From the NCBI GenBank assembly GCA_001785175.1, contig MFSY01000089.1, forward strand, positions 510 to 5,710: DNA of 5,201 nucleotides, in the 5' to 3' direction. Below are positions 5,091 through 5,201 of this stretch, in pieces. Each line of letters starts with the position of its first letter. Within the stretch, counting starts at the first letter, position 1. The notes below the pieces were generated by a model. That model was not told the DNA's origin. It saw only the letters and a list, made by a program, of their open reading frames with translations, and did not search any database. This stretch comes from Candidatus Muproteobacteria bacterium RIFCSPHIGHO2_01_FULL_65_16. GTDB taxonomy: Bacteria; Pseudomonadota; Gammaproteobacteria; Acidiferrobacterales; Sulfurifustaceae. The translations under genes were made by a program, and so were the position numbers.

Positions 5091-5201
5091 TTACCGCCAC
5101 GGCGGCGGGTTGGGACGGGTGGAGATGCCATTGCCACCCGTATCGGTGCACGCACCGACAACCGCGACCTTACCGGTTGTCGTGGTCACGATGGGCACAT
5201 C
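5091..5201 (-). CDS. C-terminal end of an unrecognised protein (5' end outside window)
   Basis: Read leftwards from the window edge, this frame codes for 36 residues ending in a TAA at 5091-5093. The tail contains VPIVTTTTGKVAVVGACTD, then a Gly/Asn stretch and RPNPPPWR at the end. The other two minus-strand frames hit stops within the first 30 bases, codons end mostly in G or C like the neighbouring genes, and a strong terminator follows 58 bases downstream, all of which support a real gene end. The Thr/Val/Gly-rich composition with one Cys would suit a secreted or surface protein, but this is a weak guess and I do not recognise a family. Confidence 0.6.
   Translation of the reverse strand, partial: DVPIVTTTTGKVAVVGACTDTGGNGISTRPNPPPWR

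Noticed and set aside
5125..5201. Plus-strand start (ATG at 5125) of a gene leaving the window
   Set aside because: The GGTGGAG before it is too close to serve as a binding site, and the minus-strand frame with its stop and directional terminator explains the region better.

Overview
The window looks like a GC-rich chromosome segment from a proteobacterium. The gene order (subunit II, subunit I, small membrane protein, Cox11-type assembly factor, subunit III) and the sequence style of subunits I and II resemble gamma- and betaproteobacterial aa3-type cytochrome c oxidase operons. A narrower assignment cannot be made from sequence alone; chemolithotrophic or acidophilic proteobacteria would be reasonable first comparisons for the unusual residues described below, but that is a guess.

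Layout, left to right. Positions 1-390 (+) hold the C-terminal part of an IS110-family transposase, followed by at most 86 bases of insertion-sequence end. From 477 to 4805, all on the minus strand and read right to left, lies a compact oxidase operon: coxB (subunit II with CuA and a fused cytochrome c domain), coxA (haem-copper subunit I), a 47-codon one-helix membrane protein, ctaG (Cox11, CuB insertion) and ctaE/coxC (subunit III). Gaps between the genes are from -4 to 17 bases, so a single transcript is very likely. Positions 4806-5090 are an AT-rich regulatory stretch with a candidate promoter, an FNR/ANR-like box and an inverted repeat, then a strong intrinsic terminator and a short heptamer repeat array belonging to the next gene. 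The end of that unrecognised minus-strand gene occupies 5091-5201.

How the genes work together. CoxB receives electrons from cytochrome c, probably through its own tethered haem c domain, and passes them via CuA to haem a and the haem a3-CuB centre in CoxA, where O2 is reduced to water. CtaE is the third core subunit. CtaG delivers copper to CuB, and the small protein is probably an accessory or assembly factor. Haem A synthesis genes (ctaA, ctaB), surf1 and sco are not in the window; the insertion sequence sits exactly where such genes often follow.

The main point of interest is the oxidase itself. All redox ligands and the D-channel are intact, but the residues of the K proton channel are missing (Leu at the invariant Lys, Pro at the channel Ser, Gln at the subunit II entrance Glu). 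In addition, three carboxylates of the Mg/proton-exit region are replaced by their amides across two subunits. This pattern suggests a divergent A-type oxidase with altered proton routes.
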